Positions 1-6,372 of a stretch of 36,082 nucleotides of DNA are shown here, one piece after another. Under the pieces are notes generated by a model. That model saw only the letters and a program-made list of their open reading frames with translations, ran no database searches and was not told the DNA's origin. Origin of the DNA: Desulfobacteraceae bacterium (GTDB lineage Bacteria > Desulfobacterota > Desulfobacteria > Desulfobacterales > JAABSP01); contig JAABTD010000022.1 of NCBI GenBank assembly GCA_011390065.1, positions 1 through 36,082 on the forward strand. Direction: 5' to 3'. Position 1 is the stretch's first letter; every line of letters starts with the position of its first letter. The translations under genes were made by a program, and so were the position numbers.

Positions 1-1872
1 CTGCTCGATCTCGCTCCGGGATCGGACTTCGGACAGCCAGGTATTAAAAGTTTTGAATTGCTTCTGCTGCAGGAGCTGCTGTTTCACAGCAGCCTTTTCC
101 TTCTCGAAGGCCGCCGCATCCGGGGTCGTGCGCGCGCTGAAACGGATCACGTACACGCCCTGTCTCCCCTTTAACGGTTTTTCAGGATACGGAGTCTTTT
201 CGGACAGCCCAAAGGCGGTCTCCGCCATCGCCTGCTCATAACCGATGCCGGGAACCGATCCTTCCCGTTTAAAAAATTCGGTGGTCTCCACGGTGATCCC
301 TTCCCGTCCTTCGGCAACCATCGCCATGTCCCCGCTTTCCTTCGCCGCTTCGAGGAACGCCTGCGCCGCCTCGAGCGCCAGCTCCGACTGTTTTTCCGCT
401 ATCACATCAGCGCGGACCGTGTCCTCTACATCCGCAAACGGGGCTTGTTTCTCCGGAGCCTTCTCGATCGTCTGGATAAGGTAATAGCCGTCGCCGAAAT
501 CCTGGATATCGCTGATCTCCATGATCTGGAGTTCAAAGGCGGTTGCAGAGAACCGGGACGGGTTTTTGACCCCTTTTTCCGGTCCTTTCGAGGTGAACCA
601 GTCGGTCTCATGGGCCGTCAGGTTCCGGGCTTCGGCGATGAGCGACAAATCGTCCCCGTCGAAGGTGGCGTCGTAAACCGCCTCGGCGGCGTCATAGGCC
701 AGGGTTTTGGCCCTTTCCCCCACCAGTTTTTGCCGGATGGCGTCGCTCGCCTCAGCCAAGGACTGGACGGATTCCGGGTTGGTCTCCTCTACCTTTATAA
801 TGTGCCAGCCGAATCGGGTCAGAACCGGTTCGCTGATCTCGCCGGCCGACATGGAAAAGGCCTTGTCGGAAAAGGGCTTGACCATATCCCCCTCTTTGAA
901 TTCGCCCAGATCGCCCCCCCTGTCTGCGGAGGGCCCTTCGGAATGCGCCTTTGCCAGTTCGGCAAAATCCTGGCCGCTTTTGGCCATCTCCATGATCTCT
1001 GCGGCCCGTTCCTTTTTCTTCTCGACGGCCTCCGGTGGATCGTCCGATTCGGTTTTAATGAGGATATGTCGGGCTCTGACAGTGGCCGGAGATTTGAATT
1101 CATCCAGATGGGATTCGTAATAAGCGGCGATCTCGCCTTCCGTTGCGGCCACCTCGCCCTCATAATTCCGGGGGTCGAAATATAGATAGGCGGCCCTGGC
1201 TTTGGGTTCGATGGTATAATTCTCCCTGTTCTCTTCGAAGTGGGCCGCCACTTCCTCTTGACCCGGAGTGTAAGGAAAGGCGGTCGGGTCGAAGCGCGCG
1301 TAGTCGATCTTTACCTCGGCATTTTTCCACTCGAAATACTGCCGGGCCTCAGGGTCCGACACCTTGACAGCCCCCAGAATACAGGCCCCACGTTTCTGAG
1401 TCAACAGCGACTGCCGCTGGAGGTTCTCGAAGGTTTCAGGTGTAAGACGGTTGCTCTCGAGCACTCGCCGGTACAGATTCCGATCAAACCGGCCGTTGCG
1501 CTGGAAAGCGCCGATTTCGCCGATGGCGCTGGCCAGCTCTTCATCGGTCACCCGGAAATCGAGGCGGCGCGCCTGCTGAATGATCAATCGCTGCTCGATG
1601 AGACCGTCCAGGGCCTGCTGATCCAATTTGAGCATGTCGAGGGTCTGGGAATCCAGGCGATCCCCGTACATCTGTCGGTACCGTTCCACCAGATTGTTGT
1701 AGGCGTCCCGGTACTCCTCCATGGTGATGAGTTCCCCGTTAACCTCGGCCACCTTGGAGAGCTGTTGAGCCCCGTAGTTCCCCACCCCCCAGAGAACAAA
1801 TACCACCACGATGGCCCCTAAAATGATTTTAATAAACCAGCTTGTCGCATGTTCCCGCATTACACTCAGCAT
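1..1872 (-). CDS. ppiD: PpiD/SurA-type periplasmic peptidyl-prolyl cis-trans isomerase (3' end outside window)
   Basis: Membrane-anchored foldase that assists newly exported proteins in the periplasm. The frame is open from the ATG at 1872 to the left edge (624 codons, no stop), so the C-terminus is missing. Residues 13-30 form one N-terminal membrane anchor (IILGAIVVVFVLWGVG) after a short basic stretch. A SurA-like N-terminal region follows (about 35-200). A parvulin-type PPIase domain lies at about 262-361, with typical RARHILIK, GGDLGEF and GWHIIKVEE segments. A second, degenerate parvulin-like region runs to the edge. This order (TM, SurA_N, parvulin, C-terminal helices) is that of PpiD, whose usual length is about 620-640 residues, so little is probably lost. 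It is transcribed leftwards from its own promoter (1938-1966), divergently from the CoA-transferase gene. The family call is firm; PpiD rather than another SurA_N-type foldase is inferred from the anchor. Confidence 0.88.
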   Translation of the reverse strand, partial: MLSVMREHATSWFIKIILGAIVVVFVLWGVGNYGAQQLSKVAEVNGELITMEEYRDAYNNLVERYRQMYGDRLDSQTLDMLKLDQQALDGLIEQRLIIQQARRLDFRVTDEELASAIGEIGAFQRNGRFDRNLYRRVLESNRLTPETFENLQRQSLLTQKRGACILGAVKVSDPEARQYFEWKNAEVKIDYARFDPTAFPYTPGQEEVAAHFEENRENYTIEPKARAAYLYFDPRNYEGEVAATEGEIAAYYESHLDEFKSPATVRARHILIKTESDDPPEAVEKKKERAAEIMEMAKSGQDFAELAKAHSEGPSADRGGDLGEFKEGDMVKPFSDKAFSMSAGEISEPVLTRFGWHIIKVEETNPESVQSLAEASDAIRQKLVGERAKTLAYDAAEAVYDATFDGDDLSLIAEARNLTAHETDWFTSKGPEKGVKNPSRFSATAFELQIMEISDIQDFGDGYYLIQTIEKAPEKQAPFADVEDTVRADVIAEKQSELALEAAQAFLEAAKESGDMAMVAEGREGITVETTEFFKREGSVPGIGYEQAMAETAFGLSEKTPYPEKPLKGRQGVYVIRFSARTTPDAAAFEKEKAAVKQQLLQQKQFKTFNTWLSEVRSRSEIEQ

Positions 1873-1937
1873 TGCGCGTTACCCCTTGCTTCTGAATTTA
1901 GATGGATTCAAGCCGTTGTAAAATGTATAAATTGATA

Positions 1938-1966
1938 ATTTTATTAATTACGCCTTTGTTTGTCAA
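1938..1966 (-). promoter_or_regulatory. sigma70-type promoter for the ppiD-like gene
   Basis: Read on the minus strand, TTGACA (1961-1966) is followed after exactly 17 bases by TAAAAT (1938-1943). The -35 is perfect and the -10 matches five of six. The spacer is AT-rich and the distance to the ATG at 1872 allows a leader of about 60 bases. Predicted from sequence only. Confidence 0.7.
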
Positions 1967-2081
1967 CAACTTCATTTCTCTTCGCCATCGACGCCGTCCG
2001 CTCGAAAAGGCAGGATCGGGCACTCCCCGCGCCCGGACCTGAAACCGGCAGGAATCCGGCGCGGAGACCTTCCGGTTCCTC

Positions 2082-2110
2082 TTGATTAAGGTCCACGGAT
2101 ACGATACATT
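2082..2110 (+). promoter_or_regulatory. possible promoter for the CoA-transferase gene
   Basis: TTGATT (2082-2087), 17 bases, TACATT (2105-2110). Each box matches four of six consensus bases. It is the best-spaced pair on the plus strand in the 320-base gap 1873-2193. A TATAAA at 2117-2122 is an alternative -10 but has no matching -35. Confidence 0.35.
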
Positions 2111-2129
2111 ATGCAGTATAAAATTGAGC

Positions 2130-2164
2130 GCCTGTCCGAATCAAACAGGCCCAAAGGGCTTTTT
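2130..2164 (+). promoter_or_regulatory. overlapping hairpins, possible attenuator
   Basis: Hairpin A pairs GCCTGT (2130-2135) with ACAGGC (2145-2150). Hairpin B pairs AGGCCC (2147-2152) with GGGCTT (2156-2161) around an AAA loop, including one G-U pair, and runs into a short T tract (2160-2164). The hairpins share 2147-2150, so only one can form at a time. This is the arrangement of an antiterminator/terminator pair, in the leader of the downstream gene. Hairpin B is short, so this is a suggestion only. Confidence 0.3.
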
Positions 2165-2193
2165 CAAATTTATTTCAGCCAAAGAAGGATCCA

Positions 2194-4074
2194 ATGGCCA
2201 AAGAAACCAGCTACTGGGCAGACAACTACGTCGAAAAGCGGCGGGACGTCAACGACGCGATGAAAAAAATCAAAGCGGGCAAGCGAATCTTCATCGGCTC
2301 TTCCTGCGGCGAACCCCAATTCCTGGTCAAGGCGCTGTGGGAAACTTCCAACTACTTCACCGACCTGGAAATCGTTCGCCTGCTTGCCCTGGAAAGCACT
2401 CCGCTGACGCTTCTCGCCAGCAAACCCCAGGGCCGGTCCCTCAATATCCGATCCTTTTATCTGGGATCCGCCAAAGACAAACGACTGGCCGAAAACATGC
2501 GGTTTATCACGCCCATAAACCTGTCGGCCATCCCCCGGCTGTTCAAGAGCCGGATGTTGCCCATCCATGTGGCCCTCATCCAAGTAACGCCGCCCGACGA
2601 CTTCGGGTGGATGAGCCTGGGGGTGTCGGTGGACATCACGCTGGCCGCGGCCCTTTCGGCGGATCTGGTCATCGCCCAGGTCAACGAAAAAATGCCCCGG
2701 GTTCTCGGACAGAGTTTTATCCACGTCAACGATATCGATGTCTTCGTTGAACACGACGAGGAGGTGTTGACCGTCCGGCCCCTGCCGGAGCTGGAATCGG
2801 CCAACGCCATCGGCCGGCTCATCGCCCGGTTCATCGAAGACGGCTCCACCATCCAAATCAGTCTCGGCGCGACCTCCCAGGCCACGCTGCTGGCCCTGTC
2901 GGACAAAAACGACCTGGGGGTCCACACCCAGTACATCACCGACGACATCATGAACCTGGTGGCCAAGGGGGTCATTACCAACTGGAAAAAGGGATTCAAC
3001 GAGGGCAAGATGGTGGCGTCCGCGGCCATGGGCAGCAGCATGCTCTACGAGTTTCTCCACGACAACCCCTCCATCGACTTCCGGCCTTCCGACTACGTCA
3101 ACGATCCGGGGATCATCGCCCAGCACAACAAAATGGTCTCCATGAACGTGGCCATGGCCATGGACCTGACCGGACAGGTGGCCTCGGACGCCCTGCCCCA
3201 CAACCATTTCTCCGGGGTCACCGGCATGCTGGATTTCGTGCGGGGATCTTCCACGGCGCCCGGCGGCAAATCCATTCTGATGATGACCGCCACCAGCGCC
3301 GACGGCCAGCACAGCCGCATCGTCCCCAGGCTCGACGACACCGCGGTGGTGGTGCCCCGGGGCGACGTCCACTACGTGATCACCGAATACGGCGCCGTCA
3401 ACCTTTTCGGCAAGAGCCTCCAGGAGCGGGCCATGGCCATGATCAGCATCGCGCATCCGGAATTCCGGGACATCCTGTTTTACAAGGCCAAGGAAATGGG
3501 GCTGTTGGGGCCGGAACGGAGTCTCAAAGAGTCGATCCACGGCATTTATCCGGCCCGCCTGGAGGAAATTCGGGAGATCGACGGCCAGGAGGTGACCATC
3601 CGTCCCATCAAACCGGTGGACGAGCGGCGGATCCAGGAGCATTTCTACACCCTGGAAAAAGACGACGTGATCTCCCGGTTTTTCCACGAAAAGACCAGTT
3701 TTCTCCGGGACGACATCGAGGACATCCTCCAGATCGACTATGTCCACGATCTGACGGTCGTGGCGCTGGTGGGGGAATTCGGCTTCGGACGGGTTGTGGG
3801 CGTGGGAGAATACCTGATCGATCCGGCCCGGAACATGGCGGAGGTGGCCTTTTCCATCAGCCGGGAGTTCCAGGGAAAAGGGCTGGGAAAGATTCTCATC
3901 AAAAAGCTGGCCGAAGCGGCGCGGGAAAACGGCATCGCCGGGCTGATGGCCTATACGTCGCCGGAGAACCAGGGGATGGTCCAACTCTTCAAAACCCTCC
4001 CTTACAAGGTCAACACCGCCTTTGACGAGGACATGATTGTGTTGAATTGCCGGTTTGACGAGCCGGTGGATTAA
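2194..4074 (+). CDS. acetyl-CoA hydrolase/transferase family protein fused to a C-terminal GNAT acetyltransferase domain
   Basis: 626 residues. The N-terminal part (about 10-465) is a class I CoA-transferase of the acetyl-CoA hydrolase/4-hydroxybutyrate CoA-transferase family, which moves CoA between carboxylic acids. Recognisable stretches are DLTGQVASD, HSRIVPRLD, GDVHYVITEYG and IAHPEFRDILF. The C-terminal part (about 470-620) is a GNAT domain with the acetyl-CoA-binding motif Q560-G-K-G563-L-G565, resembling the GNAT domain of protein lysine acetyltransferases. In the family the catalytic Glu lies in a G-[IV]-H-T-E motif; here the motif reads GVHTQ, with Gln at residue 246 (codon CAG at 2929-2931). 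CoA transfer by the usual glutamyl-CoA intermediate is therefore doubtful. An AAGGA ribosome site lies just before the ATG. The fusion architecture is known from sulfate reducers; the exact substrate cannot be read. Confidence 0.87.
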   Translation: MAKETSYWADNYVEKRRDVNDAMKKIKAGKRIFIGSSCGEPQFLVKALWETSNYFTDLEIVRLLALESTPLTLLASKPQGRSLNIRSFYLGSAKDKRLAENMRFITPINLSAIPRLFKSRMLPIHVALIQVTPPDDFGWMSLGVSVDITLAAALSADLVIAQVNEKMPRVLGQSFIHVNDIDVFVEHDEEVLTVRPLPELESANAIGRLIARFIEDGSTIQISLGATSQATLLALSDKNDLGVHTQYITDDIMNLVAKGVITNWKKGFNEGKMVASAAMGSSMLYEFLHDNPSIDFRPSDYVNDPGIIAQHNKMVSMNVAMAMDLTGQVASDALPHNHFSGVTGMLDFVRGSSTAPGGKSILMMTATSADGQHSRIVPRLDDTAVVVPRGDVHYVITEYGAVNLFGKSLQERAMAMISIAHPEFRDILFYKAKEMGLLGPERSLKESIHGIYPARLEEIREIDGQEVTIRPIKPVDERRIQEHFYTLEKDDVISRFFHEKTSFLRDDIEDILQIDYVHDLTVVALVGEFGFGRVVGVGEYLIDPARNMAEVAFSISREFQGKGLGKILIKKLAEAARENGIAGLMAYTSPENQGMVQLFKTLPYKVNTAFDEDMIVLNCRFDEPVD

Positions 4075-4114
4075 CCCTTTTTCGTTATCATTGGCACAAG
4101 AGAGAGGATTAAGT

Positions 4115-4239
4115 ATGGGGAAAAAAATGACATGGGAAGAAATGAAAAAAAATATCCTGATGAATGGCTGCTTATCCGTGACGAACCGACGGCCTGTTCC
4201 GCGCCCCTTTCCCTGTGTGGGAAGGGGAGAGGTTCATAA
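4115..4239 (+). pseudogene. frameshifted, truncated remnant of a small conserved hypothetical gene (TWEEMKKKYPDEW motif)
   Basis: The ATG at 4115 opens MGKKMTWEEMKK, then hits a run of eight A (4145-4152). In the next frame the sequence continues KYPDEWLLIRDEP and stops at TAA 4237-4239. Joined, this gives the start of a small protein family known by its T-W-E-E-[IM]-K-x-x-Y-P-D-x-W-[VL]-L motif, often found among mobile or toxin-antitoxin genes. One A too few explains the break. The restored frame also ends early, at about 42 residues, well short of the roughly 100 expected, so the gene is probably dead. Transcriptional slippage on the A8 run, or a sequencing error, could restore the frame but not the missing C-terminus. 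Confidence 0.55.
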
Positions 4240-4248
4240 AGAAATACT

Positions 4249-4533
4249 TTGAAATACAATTTTGAATGGGACCCAAAAAAAGCGAAGACCAACAAGCAAA
4301 AGCATAAAGTGAGCTTTCAGCGGGCTACGGCAATTTTCCGCGATCCTTGCATGATTTCGATATTTGATGATGAACATAGCGAGGATGAAGGCCGATGGAT
4401 AACGATCGGAACAGATGCAAATGGAATATTGATCATTGTTTCACATACTTTTCAAAATATACATCAAGCACTGTGCAGTGTCCGCATTATTTCGGCCCGC
4501 AAAGCAACTAAGAAGGAGACAAGCCAATATTAG
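4249..4533 (+). CDS. brnT: BrnT family type II toxin
   Basis: 94 residues from a TTG start at 4249. BrnT is a ribonuclease toxin with a RelE-like fold that blocks translation and is neutralised by BrnA. The protein shows the family signature from end to end: FEWDPKKAKTNKQKHKVSF at the start, the FRDP and D-x-x-H-S-E-D-E-x-R segment in the middle, IGTDANG, and RIISARKATKKE near the C-terminus. It appears full length. The antitoxin gene follows after 11 bases in the usual toxin-first order. The neighbourhood is AT-richer than the flanking metabolic genes and full of decayed toxin-antitoxin remnants, which suggests horizontal acquisition. An ATG start is not available close by, so the TTG is inferred from where the family homology begins. 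Confidence 0.85.
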   Translation: MKYNFEWDPKKAKTNKQKHKVSFQRATAIFRDPCMISIFDDEHSEDEGRWITIGTDANGILIIVSHTFQNIHQALCSVRIISARKATKKETSQY

Positions 4534-4544
4534 GAGATAAATCA

Positions 4545-4757
4545 ATGAAAGATGAATATGATTTTTCCAAAGGGGAACGGGGCAAATTTTATCATCCTGC
4601 GGCTGAATTTAACACACCCATTTATCTTGAACCAGAACTATCCGATTTTATCGAAGAGATTGCTTTTAAGAAAGGTGTTGACATGAATGATATCGTCAAT
4701 GATTGGCTCAAAAGAGACGTGGCGCTAATAAAAAGCGTCAGCGAAAAAGGGGTATAA
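4545..4757 (+). CDS. brnA: BrnA-type antitoxin
   Basis: 70 residues, ATG at 4545 preceded by a good TTAGGAG ribosome site. It follows brnT by 11 bases, so the two are almost certainly cotranscribed. The start MKDEYDFSKGERGKFYHP is typical of antitoxins paired with BrnT-like toxins, and the C-terminal half (about 25-62; YLEPELSDFIEEIAFKKG, DIVNDWLKRD) fits a ribbon-helix-helix/CopG-like fold used for DNA binding. Such antitoxins usually bind the promoter and the toxin and repress their own operon. No operator could be identified. It appears intact. Confidence 0.78.
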   Translation: MKDEYDFSKGERGKFYHPAAEFNTPIYLEPELSDFIEEIAFKKGVDMNDIVNDWLKRDVALIKSVSEKGV

Positions 4758-4792
4758 GAAAGCAACGATTTTCAATAGATCAAATTCTCGAA

Positions 4793-4996
4793 ATGACAGC
4801 TTCATCCAAAGGCGAGTGGTCCGACACGGTCATGGAAGAAAGTCTAAATATTTACAGTAAAACAGAAAATCTGATTCAGATTTCAGAATTGGGGCGAATT
4901 GAATTTCTCTCGACGGTCCACGGAAAATACAGAAAAAGGAACATTTCTTGCAAAATTTTTGAAAACATATCGCATTTGAGCAATATAAGGATATGA
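4793..4996 (+). pseudogene. possible VapC-like (PIN-domain) toxin fragment
   Basis: An open frame of 67 codons whose middle part (LIQISELGRIEFLSTVHGKYRKRN) resembles the central stretch of VapC toxins, which usually reads like ISELARVEFLSALHRKVREG and carries one conserved acidic residue (here the E of RIEF). The N-terminal strand with the first catalytic Asp (LDTSALVKLY-type) and the C-terminal catalytic segments are absent. If the similarity is real, this is an internal fragment. No convincing ribosome site precedes it. It could instead be a random open frame. Confidence 0.35.
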
Positions 4997-5009
4997 AGGA
5001 TGCAAAACA

Positions 5010-5255
5010 ATGATAAAATTTGATCGAATCACCATCAATCCAGACCAAATGAGCGGGCAACCCTGCATCCGGGGAATACGTCTCACAGTCCGGCGGATTG
5101 TCGAGCTTGTCGCCACATATCCCGACCGGGATGAATTGCTCCGGGAGTAGCCGGAGTTGGAAGAGGAAGATATTCGTCAAGCGTTGCGATATGCGATGAC
5201 ATATCTTGACGACCGTGTTCTGGAACTTCCCGTTGATCATGAAACTGCTGCTTGA
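5010..5255 (+). pseudogene. DUF433 family antitoxin gene with an in-frame TAG stop
   Basis: Translation from ATG 5010 gives a clear DUF433 protein: MIKFDRITINPDQMSGQPCI, RGIRLTVRRIVELVATYPDR, then DELLRE followed by a TAG codon (5148-5150). The same frame continues PELEEEDIRQALRYAMTYLD and ends at TGA 5253-5255. In the family the interrupted position is normally Tyr (LLxxYPxLxxEDIxxAL), so one base change (TAT or TAC to TAG) explains the stop. DUF433 proteins are antitoxins for DUF5615 PIN-like toxins, and a broken copy of such a toxin overlaps the 3' end. Read-through by suppression or pyrrolysine insertion is conceivable but has no support in this window. Confidence 0.8.
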
Positions 5256-5308
5256 CCAGGGGGCTTCCCCGCTCCGCGGCGGAACTGCTCAACATGGCGG
5301 ACAATTAA
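5239..5308 (+). pseudogene. frameshifted and truncated DUF5615 (PIN-like) toxin remnant
   Basis: The ATG at 5239, overlapping the end of the DUF433 gene by 17 bases, opens MKLLLDQG. A run of five G (5259-5263) then carries one base too many. In the shifted frame the sequence continues LPRSAAELLNMADN and stops at TAA 5306-5308. MKLLLDQGLPRSAAELL is the usual start of DUF5615 toxins, which normally run to about 110-120 residues. Only about 22 codons remain, so the toxin is dead by both frameshift and deletion. The reading frame of the upstream remnant runs on into the next gene, which could mislead start prediction for 5335-5802. Confidence 0.72.
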
Positions 5309-5334
5309 AGGGCTGCAACCTTACGGAGATGACC

Positions 5335-5802
5335 ATGGACCGATCAGACATCGAACATGTCCTGGAAAAATGCGAGTTTTTCGAGGGCCTGGACAAAACC
5401 GACATCGAAAAGATCGCCGCACTGTGCGACACGGAAAATTACGAGCCCGGCGAATATGTGTTTCAGCAGGGGGATTTCGGCGATCACCTTTACATCATCG
5501 CCAACGGCCACGTTTTCCTGGAGCGGTCCATGGACCTGGGCTCGCGGAAAGGCAGCGTGATGATCGGCGCCCTGGGCCGGGGCCGCGTGCTGGGTTGCTG
5601 GTCGACCCTGCTGGGAGAGCCCCATTTCCTCATGTCGTCGGCCACCTGCCAGAAACCCACCACGGTGGTCGCCTTCCGGGGAGCCGATCTCCGGGAGATC
5701 ATGTTGTCCAATACAGACCTGGGGCTCAATGTGATGGAAAAATTCTGCTTTCTGCTGCGGGACCGAATCCAGTCGGCCTACGGGGCCCTGGAAAAAATTT
5801 AG
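5335..5802 (+). CDS. cyclic-nucleotide-binding-domain protein (Crp N-terminal-like, no DNA-binding domain)
   Basis: 155 residues from ATG 5335, chosen because GGAG (5325-5328) lies six bases upstream and family homology begins there; a longer frame from 5206 only picks up the toxin remnant. The protein is a single double-stranded beta-helix domain of the Crp/Fnr sensor type (about 13-130: EPGEYVFQQGDFGDHLYIIANG). It ends after the C-helix and has no helix-turn-helix. The phosphate-binding cassette is not canonical: the usual F-G-E-x-[AS]-L-L and R-[TS]-A are replaced by LGCWSTLLGE and MSSATC (86-105), so cAMP binding is unlikely. Its stop abuts the ATG of the NuoE-like gene, so it heads the redox operon and may sense another ligand or dock to the complex (inference). 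Confidence 0.8.
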   Translation: MDRSDIEHVLEKCEFFEGLDKTDIEKIAALCDTENYEPGEYVFQQGDFGDHLYIIANGHVFLERSMDLGSRKGSVMIGALGRGRVLGCWSTLLGEPHFLMSSATCQKPTTVVAFRGADLREIMLSNTDLGLNVMEKFCFLLRDRIQSAYGALEKI

Positions 5803-6372
5803 ATGGAGTCAGCTGCCATGGAAGATGATGCTGCCGCAGCGACTGCCGCTGCTGAAGCGGAAGAGAAAGCGATACTATCGGATATCGAACAGAAAATCAA
5901 ATGCTTCGGAAAGGATCGGGGACGTCTCATCCCCATCCTCCAGGCCATCCAGGAAGAACATCAGTATCTGCCCGAAGGGGCCATCCAGATGGTGGGGCGT
6001 CATCTGGAAATCCCCGCCAGCGAGGTTTACGGCGTAGCCACCTTTTACAACGCCTTCCGGTTCAACCCGCCCGGCAAGCATCCCATCAAGGTCTGCCTGG
6101 GCACCGCATGCCACGTCCGGGCCGGAGACATCATCCTGGAAAACTTCGAGCGGAAGCTCGAAATCAAGGAAGGGCAGACCACCCCGGACCGGGAATTCAG
6201 CATCGAACGGGTGGCCTGCGTGGGGTGTTGCGCCCTGGCGCCGGTGGCCCTCATCGGCGAAACGGTCCACGGCCACATGGCGCCCAGCAAGGTGGAAGGG
6301 CTGCTGATGCGCATCCAGATTGAAAAAGAAAAGGAAGAAAGGGAAAGGAAACAGGATGAATCCGCCCAGTGA
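5803..6372 (+). CDS. nuoE: NuoE-like/HndA-like [2Fe-2S] subunit of an NAD(P)-linked oxidoreductase
   Basis: 189 residues. The thioredoxin-like ferredoxin subunit of complex I and of NAD(P)-dependent hydrogenases and formate dehydrogenases, where it shuttles electrons next to the FMN subunit. After a short alanine/glutamate-rich start comes the helical domain (PILQAIQEEHQYLPEGAIQ; PASEVYGVATFYNAF), then the four cluster ligands C98, C103, C139 and C143 in the usual Cx4C ... Cx3C pattern. The highly charged tail (IEKEKEERERKQDE) overlaps the start of the NuoF-like gene by 17 bases, which implies translational coupling. Met6 (5818) is an alternative start. No hydrogenase or quinone-reducing subunits follow, so the module belongs to another partner. 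Confidence 0.87.
   Translation: MESAAMEDDAAAATAAAEAEEKAILSDIEQKIKCFGKDRGRLIPILQAIQEEHQYLPEGAIQMVGRHLEIPASEVYGVATFYNAFRFNPPGKHPIKVCLGTACHVRAGDIILENFERKLEIKEGQTTPDREFSIERVACVGCCALAPVALIGETVHGHMAPSKVEGLLMRIQIEKEKEERERKQDESAQ

Noticed and set aside
445-1185. 246-codon plus-strand open frame opposite the ppiD-like gene
   Set aside because: The minus strand encodes an uninterrupted parvulin protein over the whole stretch; the plus frame has no family resemblance.
2170-3984. 604-codon open frame on the minus strand opposite the CoA-transferase gene
   Set aside because: Composition follows the codon bias of the plus-strand gene (His, Asp, Gly, Val rich, no domain). The plus strand encodes a clear family protein.
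5148-5150. Pyrrolysine or suppressor read-through as the main explanation of the DUF433 stop
   Set aside because: The partner toxin is also broken, so ordinary decay is the simpler reading; no pyl gene lies in the window.
5206-5334. Longer N-terminus for the cyclic-nucleotide-binding-like protein
   Set aside because: The extra residues are out-of-frame and toxin-remnant sequence (MKLLLDQG), and a good ribosome site precedes ATG 5335.
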